Below are positions 63,014 to 64,000 of a DNA stretch of 64,000 bases, one piece after another. The notes under the pieces were generated by a model. The model worked only from the letters and a program-made list of their open reading frames with translations, did no database searches and was not told the origin of the DNA. Source of the stretch: Paenibacillus psychroresistens. Its GTDB lineage: Bacteria; Bacillota; Bacilli; Paenibacillales; NBRC-103111. The position numbers and the translations under genes are program-made. The stretch is taken from positions 2,642,001 through 2,706,000 of the forward strand of contig NZ_CP034235.1 of assembly GCF_009728935.1 (NCBI RefSeq). Reading direction: 5' to 3'. The stretch's first letter is position 1. Each line of letters begins with the position of its first letter.

Positions 63014-64000
63014 ATGGATAAGCTTAGATCAACTTGGTTATTTAATATTCGCGGAGATGTGCTTGCAGGAATCACGATTACTCTAGCGCTTATTCCCGAT
63101 TCAATTGCGTTTTCTTTCATTGCTGGAGTTAATCCAATGATCGGTTTATTCTCGACAGTTATTCTGATGCTGATTATATCTTTTACCGGCGCTCGCCCAG
63201 CTATGGCTTCAGCTGCTGCGGGTTCAATGGCTGTTCTTATGACTCCTTTGGTTTTGGCGCATGGTGTGCAATATTTATTTGCTGCTACGATACTTACGGG
63301 TGTTCTGATGCTGCTTATGGGATTTTTGAGAATGGGAAACTTAATGAGGTTTATGCCATCAGCCGTGGTGACTGGTTTTATTAATTCCTTGGCCATTCTA
63401 ATTTTTCTGAATCAGCTAAAGCTTTTCATCCATGGTACGTTACTAATGTACGTAATTGTTATAGTTACCTTATTGAACGTGTATCTACTTCCGCTCCTCA
63501 TCAAAGCTATCCCGTCACCACTTATAGCAGTCGCCGCCATGACGGTTATTACAGCTATTTTTCATCTGCCGCTGCTCAAAATTAAGGATCAAGCCCATAT
63601 TGTAACAACCTTACCCATACCAGGCTTGCCGGATATTCCATTCACTTGGGAAACCTTATGGATAATTGCGCCTTTCGCCATATCGCTTGCTATTGTAGGT
63701 TATACCGAGTCTTTGCTTACTCAAGATATCATTGATAAAATGACAGCAACTAAAACGGACAAAAATCGCGAATTAAAAGGCTTAGGCTTTGCTAATACGA
63801 TAACAGGTTTTTTTGGTGGTATGGCGGGCTGTGCATTAGTGGCAGAGTCAATCATCAATGTCAAAATAGGCGGCAGAGGCAGACTCTCCACACTGGTTGG
63901 AGGAGCAACATTACTCGCGCTTATTCTCTTATTTGGCCAAGTAGTTAATATAATTCCTGTTGCAGCTTTAGTAGGCGTAATGCTAATGATCTGTTATGAA
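63014..64000 (+). CDS. SulP-family anion transporter, 3' end outside window
   Basis: The frame stays open from ATG 63014 to the last base (329 codons). The start FNIRGDVLAGITITLALIPDSIAFSFIAG is the SulP/SLC26 signature region (first helices and the conserved Pro/Ser), followed by many hydrophobic segments and ESLLTQDIIDKMT with the ELKGLGFAN motif on the cytoplasmic loop. It would carry sulfate, bicarbonate or another anion. A C-terminal STAS domain, if present, lies beyond the window. AAGGAG is 10 bases before the ATG. Confidence 0.92.
   Translation, partial: MDKLRSTWLFNIRGDVLAGITITLALIPDSIAFSFIAGVNPMIGLFSTVILMLIISFTGARPAMASAAAGSMAVLMTPLVLAHGVQYLFAATILTGVLMLLMGFLRMGNLMRFMPSAVVTGFINSLAILIFLNQLKLFIHGTLLMYVIVIVTLLNVYLLPLLIKAIPSPLIAVAAMTVITAIFHLPLLKIKDQAHIVTTLPIPGLPDIPFTWETLWIIAPFAISLAIVGYTESLLTQDIIDKMTATKTDKNRELKGLGFANTITGFFGGMAGCALVAESIINVKIGGRGRLSTLVGGATLLALILLFGQVVNIIPVAALVGVMLMICYE

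Noticed and set aside
63007..63396. Open frame of 129 codons on the minus strand
   Set aside because: It lies opposite the SulP gene, has no ribosome site, and the plus-strand frame encodes a clear transporter to the window end.
1..64000. tRNA, rRNA, prophage, integrase or insertion-sequence genes
   Set aside because: None was recognised; rearrangements near 30-36 kb and 53.8 kb have no transposase or inverted ends nearby.

Overview
The window looks like a chromosomal segment of a low-to-moderate-GC Bacillota of the Paenibacillaceae, most likely Paenibacillus or a close relative. I infer this from YesM/YesN two-component pairs, an LplA/LplB/YtcP-type sugar importer, GH42 and GH78 enzymes, long modular secreted proteins with FN3 domains, strong AGGAGG ribosome sites with several TTG/GTG starts, and lipoprotein signals. 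No database could be searched, so family names rest on recognised motifs.

Layout. 1-3.3 kb: end of a YesM-like kinase, a short YesN-like regulator, and a convergent winged-helix protein. 3.5-5.1 kb: small membrane and hypothetical proteins. 5.3-13.9 kb: module A, made of a solute-binding lipoprotein, a MacB-type ATPase, an HlyD-like lipoprotein, a very large two-FtsX-domain permease, a second HlyD-like lipoprotein and a second ATPase with an AbrB-like tail. 14-17.2 kb: a CE7 esterase, then a ykkC/guanidine-I riboswitch ahead of a chemoreceptor. 17.3-19.7 kb: an OmpR-type two-component system. 19.7-20.0 kb: an array of 51-bp tandem repeats. 20.1-29.6 kb: module B, a second copy of the module A design (binding lipoprotein, ATPase, adaptor, giant permease, AbrB-tailed ATPase) ending in an 849-aa secreted protein of unknown function.

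29.6-37.6 kb: a gene remnant, a glutaminase, and two related secreted or anchored glycoside hydrolases (DUF5060 plus a GH5-like barrel). The first of these is flanked by 106-bp direct repeats, and an FN3 fragment is stranded after the second repeat. 37.7-51.3 kb: a carbohydrate-use locus with two permeases, a binding lipoprotein, a YesM kinase split in two by a frame change, YesN, GH42, a GH78-like enzyme and a second, shorter GH42. These would sense, import and trim a galactose/rhamnose-containing oligosaccharide.

51.5-61.6 kb: an RCC1-repeat secreted protein that runs abruptly into a decapitated ABC ATPase gene. It is followed by a tightly overlapping cassette of two huge ABC-2/M1-like permeases, a small ABC-2 membrane protein, an ECF-type sigma factor, a membrane protein that may restrain it, and another ATPase. 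61.6-64 kb: an anchored SH3-like protein and the start of a SulP anion transporter that runs off the window.

The most interesting items are the twice-occurring transporter module with a binding protein and AbrB-tailed ATPases, the riboswitch-controlled chemoreceptor, the split kinase with a slippery heptamer at the break, and the RCC1/ABC junction. No tRNA, rRNA, CRISPR array or transposase was recognised.
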